Below are positions 52,585-60,904 of a DNA stretch of 64,000 bases, one piece after another. A program made the position numbers and the translations under genes. The DNA lies in the NCBI GenBank assembly GCA_963819735.1, contig CAWFXC010000004.1:461788-525787 (forward strand), in the 5' to 3' direction. Source of the stretch: CAWFXC01 sp963819735 (GTDB lineage Bacteria; Actinomycetota; Acidimicrobiia; IMCC26256; DASPTH01). The notes under the pieces were generated by a model, which made no database searches, was not told the DNA's origin, and saw only the letters and a list, made by a program, of their open reading frames with translations. Every line of letters starts with the position of its first letter. The stretch's first letter is position 1.

Positions 52585-52746
52585 GCCTCGGACACCCGGA
52601 CATGCCACGGCTGATGCGGCTGCTTGTCCATCGGGTGAGGGTCAGCCTGCCGCGGATTCATAGGCTTCGTGGAGTGCGACGAGAGACGACGGCCGTGTCT
52701 TCTTCGTTGAGGCGACGCCTTCGGGACGTTTGGTGACCAGAGGGAC

Positions 52747-52893
52747 ATGAATGTGTATCTCCTGACGTGCGGCGGCTGCGGACCGATCAAGCTCGTGGAG
52801 CCACGGGGGAGCCGCTACCGGATGCCCGATCTAAGGAGGTCGGGTTACGCCGACACACCGCATGCGAGCGGTCTAGTCGTCCCAGCAAGCTGA
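52747..52893 (+). CDS. Short ORF with a C-x2-C motif, doubtful
   Basis: 48 residues: MNVYLLTCGGCGPIKLVEPR then RMPDLRRSGYADTPHASGLV. AGAGGG lies upstream. It may be a fragment; no family recognised. Apart from this, 52585-53015 holds nothing recognisable. Confidence 0.3.
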   Translation: MNVYLLTCGGCGPIKLVEPRGSRYRMPDLRRSGYADTPHASGLVVPAS

Positions 52894-53015
52894 CCGAATA
52901 GAGGTGACGCCGAACCTGAGGCGGTGCCAGGCGAACAGGCTGATCACGTCGGCTGAACGGACTCTTGGTCTGCAACCAAGCGGTGTCTGAACTGAACCAG
53001 CGGGCAGGTCCCTGG

Positions 53016-53249
53016 AGACGGTCGTTAGGAGTGGCGGGATCTGGCGATGTCCTCGGCGGTACCTTGGCAGGATTCGCGGCGCGACGATTTGCGCCCTTGT
53101 CGGCGAGCGTGTGCGCGGTCTACGCACACGCAACTGCGGGAGACCGGCAGGCGGCGAAGGGGCCCGGGATCGGGAGGTTCGCGCGTGTGCTCCTCGATGA
53201 GCTCCCCACCTGCGTCGAGCAGATCACCGAGACTGTCGCGCACCACTAG
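53016..53249 (+). pseudogene. nnrD: NAD(P)H-hydrate dehydratase C-terminal remnant
   Basis: The frame reads VAGSGDVLGGTLAGFAARRF, APLSASVCAVYAHATAGDRQ, FARVLLDELPTCVEQI, which matches the C-terminal end of NnrD/YjeF (G-S-G-D-V-L-x-G signature with the catalytic Asp). The N-terminal about 200 residues are missing. It overlaps the end of the convergent DUF72 gene. Confidence 0.6.
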
Positions 53250-54186
53250 CCCTCTTTCCGGAGAGATGGGAATGTGACGGTGCGCCGGGCTGAAGGCCTT
53301 CACCAAGCAAGTGCGCGAGGTCCCGTGCGTTGCGGACTCCATAGTCCTGGTAGCAGTTGTTCATAATCGCATGAGTCTCCGAAACCTGATCGTCGAGCTC
53401 TCGGATCGGCGCGATCCACTCGTGCAGCTCTTCACGGTCGTAGAGGTACCGGAAACGCTCCGCCGCGGTGATTCCCTTGCGATTCCAGTTCGCGGCGTTC
53501 CTTCCGTGGAAACGCACCAACGCGATGTCGGTGGTGGCGGCAACCACCGGTGGTACGGATGTCTTGAAACCCTGGGGCTCGTCGACCACGACGTAGCTCA
53601 GACCCTGCTCGCGGAGAAGGTCCAGCGTCCGGTCGCGATCGTCATCGGCCATCCAGGACCCGTGGCGGAACTCGACCGCCAGGCGAGTGTCCGGGAGTCG
53701 CTCGGTAAGGTGCTCGAGCACTTGGCGGTTCGCTCGCTTCGCCGTGAACCACGGCGGCCACTGGAACATGACGACCCCGAGTTTGCCGGCGTCGCGCAAG
53801 GGGCGAAGCGCATAGGCGAAGCGCAGCCAGGCTTCGTCGAGCGCGTCCTCGTTCAATTGGTTGGCGTAGACGTTCCGCTTCGGATCGTCGTCGTCGAGTT
53901 CATCGCGAAGGTCCGGCCAAAGCGTCTCGCGCCGAATCGGGTGGCCGGTGAAAAGGCCGAACGCCTTGATCTCCATGCGGAAGTTCGCCGGGGTGCGCTC
54001 GACCCAGGCCGCCGCGACTTCGAATCGGGGCGGGGCGTAGAACGTCGAATCCACCTCCACCAACGGAAAGATCGACGAGTAGTAGCGGAGACGATCCTCG
54101 GCACTTCGTGCGTCGGGCGGGTAAAAGTCGGTATCGCGCACGAGCGTCGGATCGGTCCAGGACGACGTGCCCACCAGCACCGCCAT
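53224..54186 (-). CDS. DUF72 family protein
   Basis: A 320-residue TIM-barrel-type DUF72 protein: VLVGTSSWTDPTLVRDTDFY, VEVDSTFYAPP, FRMEIKAFGLFTGHP, GVVMFQWPPWF, LAVEFRHGSWM and IALVRFHGRNAANWNRKGIT, then a C-terminal NCYQDYGVRNA. The biochemical role of the family is not established. GAGGAGGGTGTGAT precedes the ATG. It follows a DUF6328 gene on the same strand with 12 bases between. Confidence 0.88.
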   Translation of the reverse strand: MAVLVGTSSWTDPTLVRDTDFYPPDARSAEDRLRYYSSIFPLVEVDSTFYAPPRFEVAAAWVERTPANFRMEIKAFGLFTGHPIRRETLWPDLRDELDDDDPKRNVYANQLNEDALDEAWLRFAYALRPLRDAGKLGVVMFQWPPWFTAKRANRQVLEHLTERLPDTRLAVEFRHGSWMADDDRDRTLDLLREQGLSYVVVDEPQGFKTSVPPVVAATTDIALVRFHGRNAANWNRKGITAAERFRYLYDREELHEWIAPIRELDDQVSETHAIMNNCYQDYGVRNARDLAHLLGEGLQPGAPSHSHLSGKRASGARQSR

Positions 54187-54198
54187 ATCACACCCTCC

Positions 54199-54753
54199 TC
54201 ACCGGTCCGAATCCAGGGTCCGCTTGTCGTGACGGTCCTGCCGATCATCGCGGTAGCCGGTTGCGACTGGAACGACGATCCACAGTCCGATCATCGCCAC
54301 CGCGATCAAGGCGACCAGCAACACGGGGATCGGCCCGGCGAACAGAAAGCCCACGACGACCGCGAACGACGAGAGGATCGCGATCCCGAGAAAGAACAGG
54401 CCGACACGGGTAATGACGATGCTGAACGAAAGCCGCTCGGCGCGCGCAGTCCGTTGGCCGAAGCGATGCATCGCGGTGGGGGTCACGAACGCGAGAACCG
54501 AGATCGTCGCGCTTGTAAGCGCCACCCCGAACCAGGCCTGGGCCGCGTCGTCGAGCTCAGCGAAGCGTTGCGCGAACGGCACGGTGAGCAGGAACGCCAG
54601 GAGCACCTGCACACCGGTCACGACCACCCGCAGCTCCTGCAGGAGGCCGTAGTAGCGGCTCCGCAGCTCGCCCCGGTCGCGTTCGTCGTCCAACTCGGCG
54701 GCGGCCGTCCGACTCTCGTCGCGCCAATCCGCTCCTGGCTCTTCACGGGTCAC
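54199..54753 (-). CDS. DUF6328-type four-span membrane protein
   Basis: 184 residues from GTG 54753 (GGGGGAGCAGTC upstream). A polar N-terminus (residues 1-38) is followed by spans near ELRVVVTGVQVLLAFLLTVP, WFGVALTSATISVLAFVTPT, VGLFFLGIAILSSFAVVVGF and IPVLLVALIAVAMIGLWIVV. RYYGLLQELRV and TAMHRFGQR are family-like segments. Function unknown; operon with DUF72. Confidence 0.75.
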   Translation of the reverse strand: MTREEPGADWRDESRTAAAELDDERDRGELRSRYYGLLQELRVVVTGVQVLLAFLLTVPFAQRFAELDDAAQAWFGVALTSATISVLAFVTPTAMHRFGQRTARAERLSFSIVITRVGLFFLGIAILSSFAVVVGFLFAGPIPVLLVALIAVAMIGLWIVVPVATGYRDDRQDRHDKRTLDSDR

Positions 54754-54839
54754 GACTGCTCCCCCGGTGTTCGTGCGTGACCATGGCTCTTCCCCGGAGC
54801 CCGCCGATACGAACCACCGTTTGTGACCCACGCGACCGA

Positions 54840-55019
54840 GCCCCATGCCCCCCGAGTTGCAACACCCTGAGCCGACCGACGATCACGGACGCGGGCTGCT
54901 CCTTGTCGACACCCCTCTCGAACGGATGGGGCACCGATGTGCGAGAGGACGGCAAGACGGTGTGGTTCGAGGTCGACGTCACGACCGCTGCCCAAGCAGA
55001 ACGTGACGAAGTGCAGTAG
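54840..55019 (+). pseudogene. RsbW-like kinase C-terminal remnant with frameshift
   Basis: PMPPELQHPEPTDDHGRGLL, LVDT in one frame continues as LSNGWGTDVREDGKTVWFEV in another: the G-box and end of a GHKL ATPase. The N-box half is missing. It lies near the truncated STAS gene at 55.1 kb, as if a partner-switch pair had decayed. Confidence 0.6.
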
Positions 55020-55080
55020 GTCAGTCGCGCTCGTCCAGCGCGATGAGATGGTGCAAGCCAGCGCCTCGTAGCGCTAGTCG

Positions 55081-55314
55081 TCACGTCGGTGACGTGTTGC
55101 TGAAAGTCATGGTGCCGTTGTTCGCACTGGCGTCTGCGAGCAGCGCAAGTCCCTTCGGGTCGATCGTTTCGAGTTCCGAGCAGTTGATCAGTAGAGGTCC
55201 GTGGACGAGGTCGAGCACTGCCCGGAGCTGGTCGACCGTGGCGGTTTCGACATTGCCCGCGGGCGAGATCACCCATATCCCGTGAGCCTTCACTACCGAG
55301 ATTTTTATACTCAT
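55081..55314 (-). CDS. Truncated STAS-domain protein
   Basis: 77 residues: SVVKAHGIWVISPAGNVETA, LLINCSELETIDPKGLALLA, DASANNGTMTFSNTSPT, then stop. A normal STAS protein would have another 25-30 residues (last helix). The loop is DPKG, without the phosphorylatable Ser. It is closest to the STAS protein at 46.7 kb (VVRNHGIWSVVLSGEVDLAT). No recognised gene lies in 55315-55690. Confidence 0.6.
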   Translation of the reverse strand: MSIKISVVKAHGIWVISPAGNVETATVDQLRAVLDLVHGPLLINCSELETIDPKGLALLADASANNGTMTFSNTSPT

Positions 55315-55693
55315 ACGATGCCTCGAGGGTCGAAGACCTGGGTCAGACGCACGCTGCTTGACGCCACTCCAGGTGCTACCGCGACCGACGAGGCTTCAAT
55401 CACTCTGGCTCGATCGTCGAAAAGTATTCGTATCTGCGCACGCAGCGATAGCCAACTGCTTCGCGGAATCGCTTTGTCAGTACGAAGCTGTCGGATCCGA
55501 TGTCTGCATGGGGCTTCGTGTGAGTCGGAAGTGAGAGGACGGTTCCGGCCGAGTCCCTCTACCGCCGGGGTGCGACCCACAGGGAACCGGCGGAGCCCGG
55601 GGCGGTTGGCGGATTTTGGCGTTTGCGTCGTCTGCCACGCCTGAGTGCGCGAAGCAGAGCACCGAGAAGGTCTGGACGAGGACGAGCGCGGCA

Positions 55694-55731
55694 AAGCCCC
55701 CACAAAGCAACCGCGTGCGTCGTGGGGGCTT
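55694..55731 (-). terminator. Hairpin terminator of the PRC-barrel gene
   Basis: AAGCCCCCAC and GTGGGGGCTT form a perfect 10-bp stem around an 18-base loop, just beyond the stop of the PRC-barrel gene on its coding strand. Confidence 0.6.
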
Positions 55732-55745
55732 CGGTTGGCTTCGCG

Positions 55746-56123
55746 TCAGTCGGTCGCTGCGTGCGGCTGGTAGTAGTCGCCGACTTCCTTGTGGTAGCCG
55801 GTCTCGTCCGCGGCGTGTTTGTCGGCGTCGTAGTCAGGCGCATTCTTGATCTGATCCTTTGTCATCCCGACGAAGACCTTTTTGTCGTCCGGGTCGATGC
55901 GCTGGACAACTCCGGCCGGGATCATTCGCTTCTTGCCGAAGATCCAGAAACCGGTGTCGACCACGAGACAGCTGGATCCGGCTTCTGCTGTCGCTTCGTC
56001 GACCTTCCCGATATGGCCATCGGTGGCTTCCACTTCGTATCCCGTCACGTCCGGGAGTTGAGTCGTCCCTGCGCCTGCACCAGCCGGGGCATAGGCGGCG
56101 ATTCGATACGTATAAATCTCCAT
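55746..56123 (-). CDS. PRC-barrel domain protein
   Basis: A 125-residue protein with a PRC-barrel in residues 23-90: LPDVTGYEVEATDGHIGKVD, CLVVDTGFWIFGKKRMIPAG, VVQRIDPDDKKVFVGMTKDQ. The tail (DYDADKHAADETGYHKEVGD) is acidic. AGGAGGAG precedes the ATG. A classical SigB-like promoter lies 37 bases upstream, and a hairpin follows it, so it is a monocistronic stress gene by all appearances. Confidence 0.85.
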   Translation of the reverse strand: MEIYTYRIAAYAPAGAGAGTTQLPDVTGYEVEATDGHIGKVDEATAEAGSSCLVVDTGFWIFGKKRMIPAGVVQRIDPDDKKVFVGMTKDQIKNAPDYDADKHAADETGYHKEVGDYYQPHAATD

Positions 56124-56159
56124 CGGCTCTCCTCCTTGCTGGGGTGCGGATACATAGCT

Positions 56160-56185
56160 ATACCCGCCACCAGCGAGTCAAAAAC
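56160..56185 (-). promoter_or_regulatory. SigB/SigF-like promoter of the PRC-barrel gene
   Basis: On the minus strand GTTT (56185-56182), 16 bases, GGGTAT (56165-56160), an exact consensus match. Confidence 0.68.
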
Positions 56186-56305
56186 CGCCGGCGAACGTTC
56201 GTGCTCCGCGTCGTCAGAAGCTGAACGAAAACCCACGGTCATCAATGGGGTGAGCGGGTTCGTCCACGCTGTACAAACCGGCAGAACCTCCACACTGGGG
56301 CGCTT

Positions 56306-56694
56306 CGGCCGGACGACGCCTCACGGCGCTACCTCGGGACTCAATCGCGCGGCCGGCTGGCCACGGTCGGGCCGTCCGGCACACCTCAGAACAAGCCGGT
56401 CGGTTTCGTCTACAACTCGACGCTCGGAACGATCGACATTGCCGGGATCATGATGGAGACATCGGCGAAATACCGCAACGTCGGAGTCAACCCGAGCGTG
56501 GCTTTCGTCGTCGACGACGTCATTTCGGAGGGTCGAGGGAACGCGGTTTCGTAGAGATCCGCGGAACCGGCGAATACGTCACGATCGAGCCACCACCCCA
56601 CGGGCGTGAGTTGGCACATCCTCCGCTCGTCTCCTACGGGCTGCGCGACGGGCACATCCGCTGCCTCGCCGACCAGCCCGCGGAGGCGGCGTGA
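56306..56694 (+). pseudogene. F420-dependent/PPOX-class oxidoreductase, frameshifted
   Basis: The frame reads SRGRLATVGPSGTPQNKPVG, VYNSTLGTIDIAGIMMETSA, KYRNVGVNPSVAFVVDDVIS and then hits a stop. A one-base shift near 56540 restores GFVEIRGTGEYVTIEPPPHG, HPPLVSYGLRDGHIRCLADQ, stopping at 56692-56694. The start is also missing. Similar to PPOX-class F420-dependent enzymes. A 10-bp tandem repeat (GTGAGGCGAC twice) follows at 56691-56710. Confidence 0.65.
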
Positions 56695-57040
56695 GGCGAC
56701 GTGAGGCGACGTGGTTCTCAGCACGGCGCGCGCTCGGGCCTTGGATGGCTCCCACACCCGTGGCGTGGCCGGACACTTGACAGAGCCCGCCTGCGGAGGC
56801 CGAAACGGCTCCACGCCAGCGAGTTCGTCGAGTTTGTCTGGTTCGTGCGGCGAAGGGATGTACGGCAGCTGAGTCGAGCCTCCCCTGCCCCAACGTGACC
56901 ATGGAGCCAACTGCCGCGACACCACCCAGCCACTCGCAGCGACGCCTCCGGCCCTGACCGCGACGCCCCGGCAGGCCGTCCCGCGTCACCCGCGTCGACG
57001 CCTCCACCCACGTCAAGGAGCACGATCAAAACGGAGACTC

Positions 57041-58024
57041 CTATGTCAACGCGGCGCGTGCGTCGGCTTGGAGGTGTCGGTAGACGACGTCGGACAGGCG
57101 TCGTTTCAGGCAGCGAAGCGCATCGCGACCGGTCTTGTTCTCTTTTCGTTTCCGTTCGTAGTAGGCGCGTGCGTCGGGATGACAGCGGATCTGGGTGAGC
57201 GCCATGGTGTGCAGCGCGCGGTTCAGTTGACGGTTGCCGCCTGGGTTTAGGCGGTAGCGCTGGCTCCGTCCGGAACTCGCGGGGATCGGCGCAGTGCCGT
57301 TTGCCCGGGCGAACTTGTCCTTCGTTGTGTAGCGGCGCACGTCGCCGACCTCGGCCAGGATCCGAGCGGCGACCAAAGAACCGACCCCATCCAGATCAGT
57401 GAGCGTCGTGCGTGTGGCCGCCACGAGCTGGGCCTGCGCCTCGGCGAGTTCACGGATGTCTCGATCCGACGCGCCCAATCGATCGAGGTTGCTGCGCACG
57501 ATCCCGGCGCGTACGCCGGTGTCCTGAGCGATCAGGGTTCTGGCCGCCGTGATTGCCTTGGCGGTGCGGAGATGCCCACAGCGTGATGCGTATCCGGGTG
57601 CGAGCACTGCCAGCAGTCCATGCACCCGATTCGCGATGCGGGTCCGCTCCCCCACTAGGCAGTCCCGTTGTCCGACCAGGGCGGCGAGGTCCTCGTGCAC
57701 TCCGGACGGCTTGATCGACGGGAGATCGTCCTCGCGCAGCGTGATCCGGGCGACAATCAGCGCGTCACGATCATCGGTTTTGCCGGCCTTGCGGTCCCGG
57801 CGTCGCTCCCGTGCCGTTAAGTGCGGTGGCACCTCGACCACGTGCACCCCAGCCCGCTCGAGCTCGAGTGCCAGCGCGCGGCCGTAGCTGCCCGACCCCT
57901 CGATCCCGACTCGCACCAACCCGCGATGTCGGCCGAGCCATCGACGCAGCTCAGCGTGACCGGTCGGACAGTTCGTGAACACCTCGGCCTTGCGTTCGCG
58001 GCCGGCGACTTCTAGGGCCCGCAA
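57041..58024 (-). CDS. IS110-family transposase, N-terminally truncated
   Basis: 327 residues from an apparent TTG. The DEDD domain is recognisable (VRVGIEGSGSYGRALALELE, KTDDRDALIVARITL), followed by the C-terminal transposase_20 domain (LTDLDGVGSLVAARILAEVG, KFARANGTAPIPASSGRSQR, GGNRQLNRALHTMALTQIR). The first catalytic segment (GVD-type) normally preceding MRALEVAGRER is absent; upstream of it lies an 8-bp perfect hairpin (58015-58032). So the 5' end is lost, and it is probably inactive despite the long open frame. Confidence 0.78.
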   Translation of the reverse strand: MRALEVAGRERKAEVFTNCPTGHAELRRWLGRHRGLVRVGIEGSGSYGRALALELERAGVHVVEVPPHLTARERRRDRKAGKTDDRDALIVARITLREDDLPSIKPSGVHEDLAALVGQRDCLVGERTRIANRVHGLLAVLAPGYASRCGHLRTAKAITAARTLIAQDTGVRAGIVRSNLDRLGASDRDIRELAEAQAQLVAATRTTLTDLDGVGSLVAARILAEVGDVRRYTTKDKFARANGTAPIPASSGRSQRYRLNPGGNRQLNRALHTMALTQIRCHPDARAYYERKRKENKTGRDALRCLKRRLSDVVYRHLQADARAALT

Positions 58025-58032
58025 GCGGGCCC
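58015..58032. other. Short perfect hairpin at the IS110 gene 5' end
   Basis: GGGCCCGC, AA, GCGGGCCC: an 8-bp perfect stem at the truncation point of the IS110 transposase. Confidence 0.5.
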
Positions 58033-58035
58033 CAG

Positions 58036-58510
58036 GCGGGAGTCATTTTTGCCCTGCCGGGAGTCATGCGAGGACCATCCCCCTACCGCTGCGATCGACG
58101 CACGGATGGCGCGCGCTCCGCCGATCAGGAGTACCTGACGGCGGACATGTTCGGCGCTGCCCGTACCGACGTACTTACCGTGGTCGACGGCCGTCATGCC
58201 CGACCCACCAACGAGACAGCCGCCACGTGGCGGATATCGATTGGACCAGGGTCCATCCTCTGCGCAGCGCGTCATGAGGAGTCAGCCAGCGCAGCCGAGT
58301 TCACGCACTCGCGACAACGTGGTGGACGCAATGGACGCAATGGAAGAGCGGGAGTGATCCCTGCCTTCAACGGGAGCGATTCATCGCGGCCGGGAGTGAT
58401 TCAGGCGCAAGCCGGGAGTCATCCAGTAGGACCGCGATCACTCCCGGGCAGTGTGGCCAAGCGAAGATCGTCCGGCCGGGAGTGATCGAAGCTCGATGCG
58501 GGAGTGGTCC
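58036..58510 (+). repeat. Array of short CCGGGAGTGAT-type repeats
   Basis: At least eight near-copies of (C/G)CGGGAGT(G/C)AT occur: near 58038, 58059, 58349, 58371 (degenerate), 58389, 58411, 58475 and 58499 (degenerate), plus an inverted one near 58432 (GATCACTCCCGG). In the dense part spacing is about 20-23 bases. A related GGGAGTGAC lies at 62912. Such multiple short repeats occur at the ends of IS21-type elements or as iterons. Confidence 0.6.
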
Positions 58511-58539
58511 CGGGAGCTACCGCACGCACGATCAGTCGT

Positions 58540-59030
58540 ATGGCTCCGCGAAATGCTGCTCTTGACGAATGGCTCGACGAGCTCTTCGCTCCCGAGCATG
58601 CCGGAACAACGGCTCGAGCAATCGTCGACGCGGCTGCGCACGACCCTGCCCACCACACCCGCGTCGAGCACGCTCGGCGGTCCTGACCGACGCACGCCGC
58701 AAGCTCGAGCAGTACAGGGCCGCGCTCGACGGCGGAGCTGACGCGAGCACGGTCACGGCGTGGATCTCCGACGCTGCGGCCGAGGAACGCTCCGCACAGG
58801 CCGAACTGGACCACCTCGCGGCGAAGCTCCCGCACCCCTCAGTTCTGCCGAGGCGCTCGCCGTCGTCGACCGGTTCGGCGGAATGCCCGGGCTCCTCCGG
58901 GACGCCGATCAGGACGACCGGGCGGCGTTCTACGCGGCGCTGGGCGTCTCGGCCAAGTACGACCCGACGACTCGTAGCGCGGAACTCACAGTAACGATTC
59001 CGCGTGGCGCAAAAAACGTGTCGGAGGTGC
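58540..59030 (+). pseudogene. Large serine recombinase, C-terminal remnant
   Basis: Successive frames read AALDEWLDELFAPEHAGTTA, VLTDARRKLEQYRAALDGGA, AAAEERSAQAELDHLAAKLP and then ALAVVDRFGGMPGLLRDADQ, DRAAFYAALGVSAKYDPTTR, SAELTVTIPRGAKNVSE. This is the coiled-coil and C-terminal part of a large serine recombinase; at least two frame changes are present and the catalytic N-terminus is missing, replaced by the repeat array upstream. Confidence 0.72.
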
Positions 59031-59091
59031 GATGCCAAGGCGCGCTACACGCCCTGCAGCGTTGTCGCGGTGGTGTTCGCTACCGGCGTGA

Positions 59092-59976
59092 TCAGTGCGG
59101 TGGGCGTGCGTCTGTGTTGACCGTTCGGTTCATCGGTGCAGGAGCCTCGGCCCAACTGCCGAGCAGTTTCAGCGCGTCGGCTGACGGGGAGCTCGGTTCC
59201 GCGGTGTAGACGACCATCGTGTGACCATCACCAGGGAGTTCGAGCACTTCGTAGTTGAGGGTCAGTTCGCCTACGAGAGGGTGGTGGAAACCTTTGATTC
59301 CGGTGCGGTGGATCTTGACGTTGTGCGCCGCCCACCGGACCCGAAACTCCTCGCTCCTGGTGGAAAGCTGACCGATGAGATCCGACAGGTCGCGGTCGTA
59401 AGGATCGCGTCCGGCTTCGGCGCGCAGGATCGCGACGGCGTCGTTCACGGCTTCGTCCCACTCCGCCATGAGCTCCGGTGCGCGCCGGTCGAGGAACAAG
59501 AATCGGGCGAGGTTCGGCTGCCCTTCAACGTCGAACATGTGCGAGTACAGCGCTGCGCCGAGTCGGTTGGCGGCAAGGACGTCCATGCGCGCGTTGCCCA
59601 CCAACGCCGGCCCCATGATCGAGTCCAGCAAGAGCTGAATGCTCAGACGCACACGCGGCTGCGATGCGCGCCGCCGTGCCGGGTCCGAGGCGGCATTGGC
59701 GGCGCGGACGAGATCGAACAGGTGTGCGCGTTCAGCTTCGTTGAGTTGCAGCGCGCGCGCGATCCCTTCCAAGACACCATCGGAAGCGCCACGTGCATTG
59801 CCGCGCTCGAGCTTCGTGTAGTACTGGATGCTGATGTCGGCGAGCGACGCAACTTCGTCGCGTCGGAGGCCGGGAACTCTCCGATTCCGTCCGTAGGACG
59901 CCAGCCCCGCTTGTTCGGGGGTGATGCGGGCCCGTCGCGACGTGAGGAACTCGCGGATCTCGTCGCTGTTCTTCAT
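59092..59976 (-). CDS. XRE-family transcriptional regulator with MmyB-type ligand domain
   Basis: 294 residues. The helix-turn-helix is at residues 10-85 (RRVPGLRRDEVASLADISIQ, YYTKLERGNARGASDGVLEG), followed by a MmyB-like domain (ALVGNARMDVLAANRLGAAL, ARFLFLD, FHHPLVGELTLNYEVLELPG, MVVYTAEPSS). Such regulators often control adjacent oxidoreductases; the next genes upstream on the same strand are an SDR and an aldo-keto reductase. ATG at 59976 fits the family N-terminus. Confidence 0.9.
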   Translation of the reverse strand: MKNSDEIREFLTSRRARITPEQAGLASYGRNRRVPGLRRDEVASLADISIQYYTKLERGNARGASDGVLEGIARALQLNEAERAHLFDLVRAANAASDPARRRASQPRVRLSIQLLLDSIMGPALVGNARMDVLAANRLGAALYSHMFDVEGQPNLARFLFLDRRAPELMAEWDEAVNDAVAILRAEAGRDPYDRDLSDLIGQLSTRSEEFRVRWAAHNVKIHRTGIKGFHHPLVGELTLNYEVLELPGDGHTMVVYTAEPSSPSADALKLLGSWAEAPAPMNRTVNTDARPPH

Positions 59977-60013
59977 GTGACCAACCGTACGGGAGTCCAT
60001 GGGAGACAGCCCA

Positions 60014-60877
60014 TCAAAGGTCGGCGGATAGTTGCACACGGCCGGCACGCAGCGCGGCGATGACACCGCCATCGATGAGCAGGTCGCTACCGGTGACGAA
60101 GCTCGCGTCGGATCCCAAGAGGTAGGCCGCGGCCGTGGCGATCTCGTTCGTCGTACCGACCCGACCGGCCGGGGACGCTTCGATCATCGCCCGATAGCTG
60201 TCAGCGCCGGGGCCAGACATCTCATCTCGGGCCAACGGCGTCACGATGATGCCTGGGCTCATCGAGTTGATGCGGGCACCGCGCTGACCCCAGGAGATGG
60301 CGGCCGCTTGCACCCGGAGGTGGTTGGCGCGTTTGGCGATCGCGTAAGCAGCGCCGGAGTTGTCGACGGCTTCGGGCGAGAGCATCGGCAACTGCAGCAG
60401 CTCATCGGCCGGAGTCCACGCGAGCGCGTGGTCCTGCTCTGGGTCCAGTGCCGGAAGCATGTAGCCGGCCATGCTCGAGATCACGAGACCCGCGCCACCC
60501 CACGCAATCACCCGGCCGAACTCCTCGAGGAAGATGGCGGTGCCGACGAGGTCGACCGCGAGGATTGCCTCCGCCGATGCCTGAACCGGCGACAATCCGG
60601 CGGTATCGACGACCTGGACGACACTGCCCAGTCCCGCCGCCGTTTGCGCGAGGGACCGTACCGATTCACGCGACGCCACGTCGACGGGTTGGGTGTTGAC
60701 CCGGTAGCCGTCACGCTCGAGCGACTCGGCGTCGGACTGCAACCGGTCCTCGTGGACGCTGGCCAGTAGCACCGTCTTCCCGGCACCCTGGCGTCGAGCA
60801 ATCGCGAGCCCGATCGCTCCCGCGCCGACCAGGACGAGTACCTCTTGTTGCTTCTCACCTTCGTGGGGATTCGTCAT
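60014..60877 (-). CDS. Short-chain dehydrogenase/reductase
   Basis: 287 residues. VLVLVGAGAIGLAIARRQGA is the nucleotide-binding segment, in the G-A-G-x-I-G form. The catalytic Ser lies in GLVISSMAGYMLPAL and Tyr-x3-Lys in AAYAIAKRANHLRVQ; NSMSPGIIVTPLA and GSDASFVTGSDLLIDGG close the fold. Substrate unknown. 37 bases before the XRE gene. Confidence 0.88.
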   Translation of the reverse strand: MTNPHEGEKQQEVLVLVGAGAIGLAIARRQGAGKTVLLASVHEDRLQSDAESLERDGYRVNTQPVDVASRESVRSLAQTAAGLGSVVQVVDTAGLSPVQASAEAILAVDLVGTAIFLEEFGRVIAWGGAGLVISSMAGYMLPALDPEQDHALAWTPADELLQLPMLSPEAVDNSGAAYAIAKRANHLRVQAAAISWGQRGARINSMSPGIIVTPLARDEMSGPGADSYRAMIEASPAGRVGTTNEIATAAAYLLGSDASFVTGSDLLIDGGVIAALRAGRVQLSADL

Positions 60878-60904
60878 GTCGTTCGTCCTTGCATTCGTGG
60901 GCGG

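Noticed and set aside
58036..58510. CRISPR-like regular repeats
   Set aside because: The repeats are only about 11 bases, degenerate, with 10-base gaps, and no cas genes are present.
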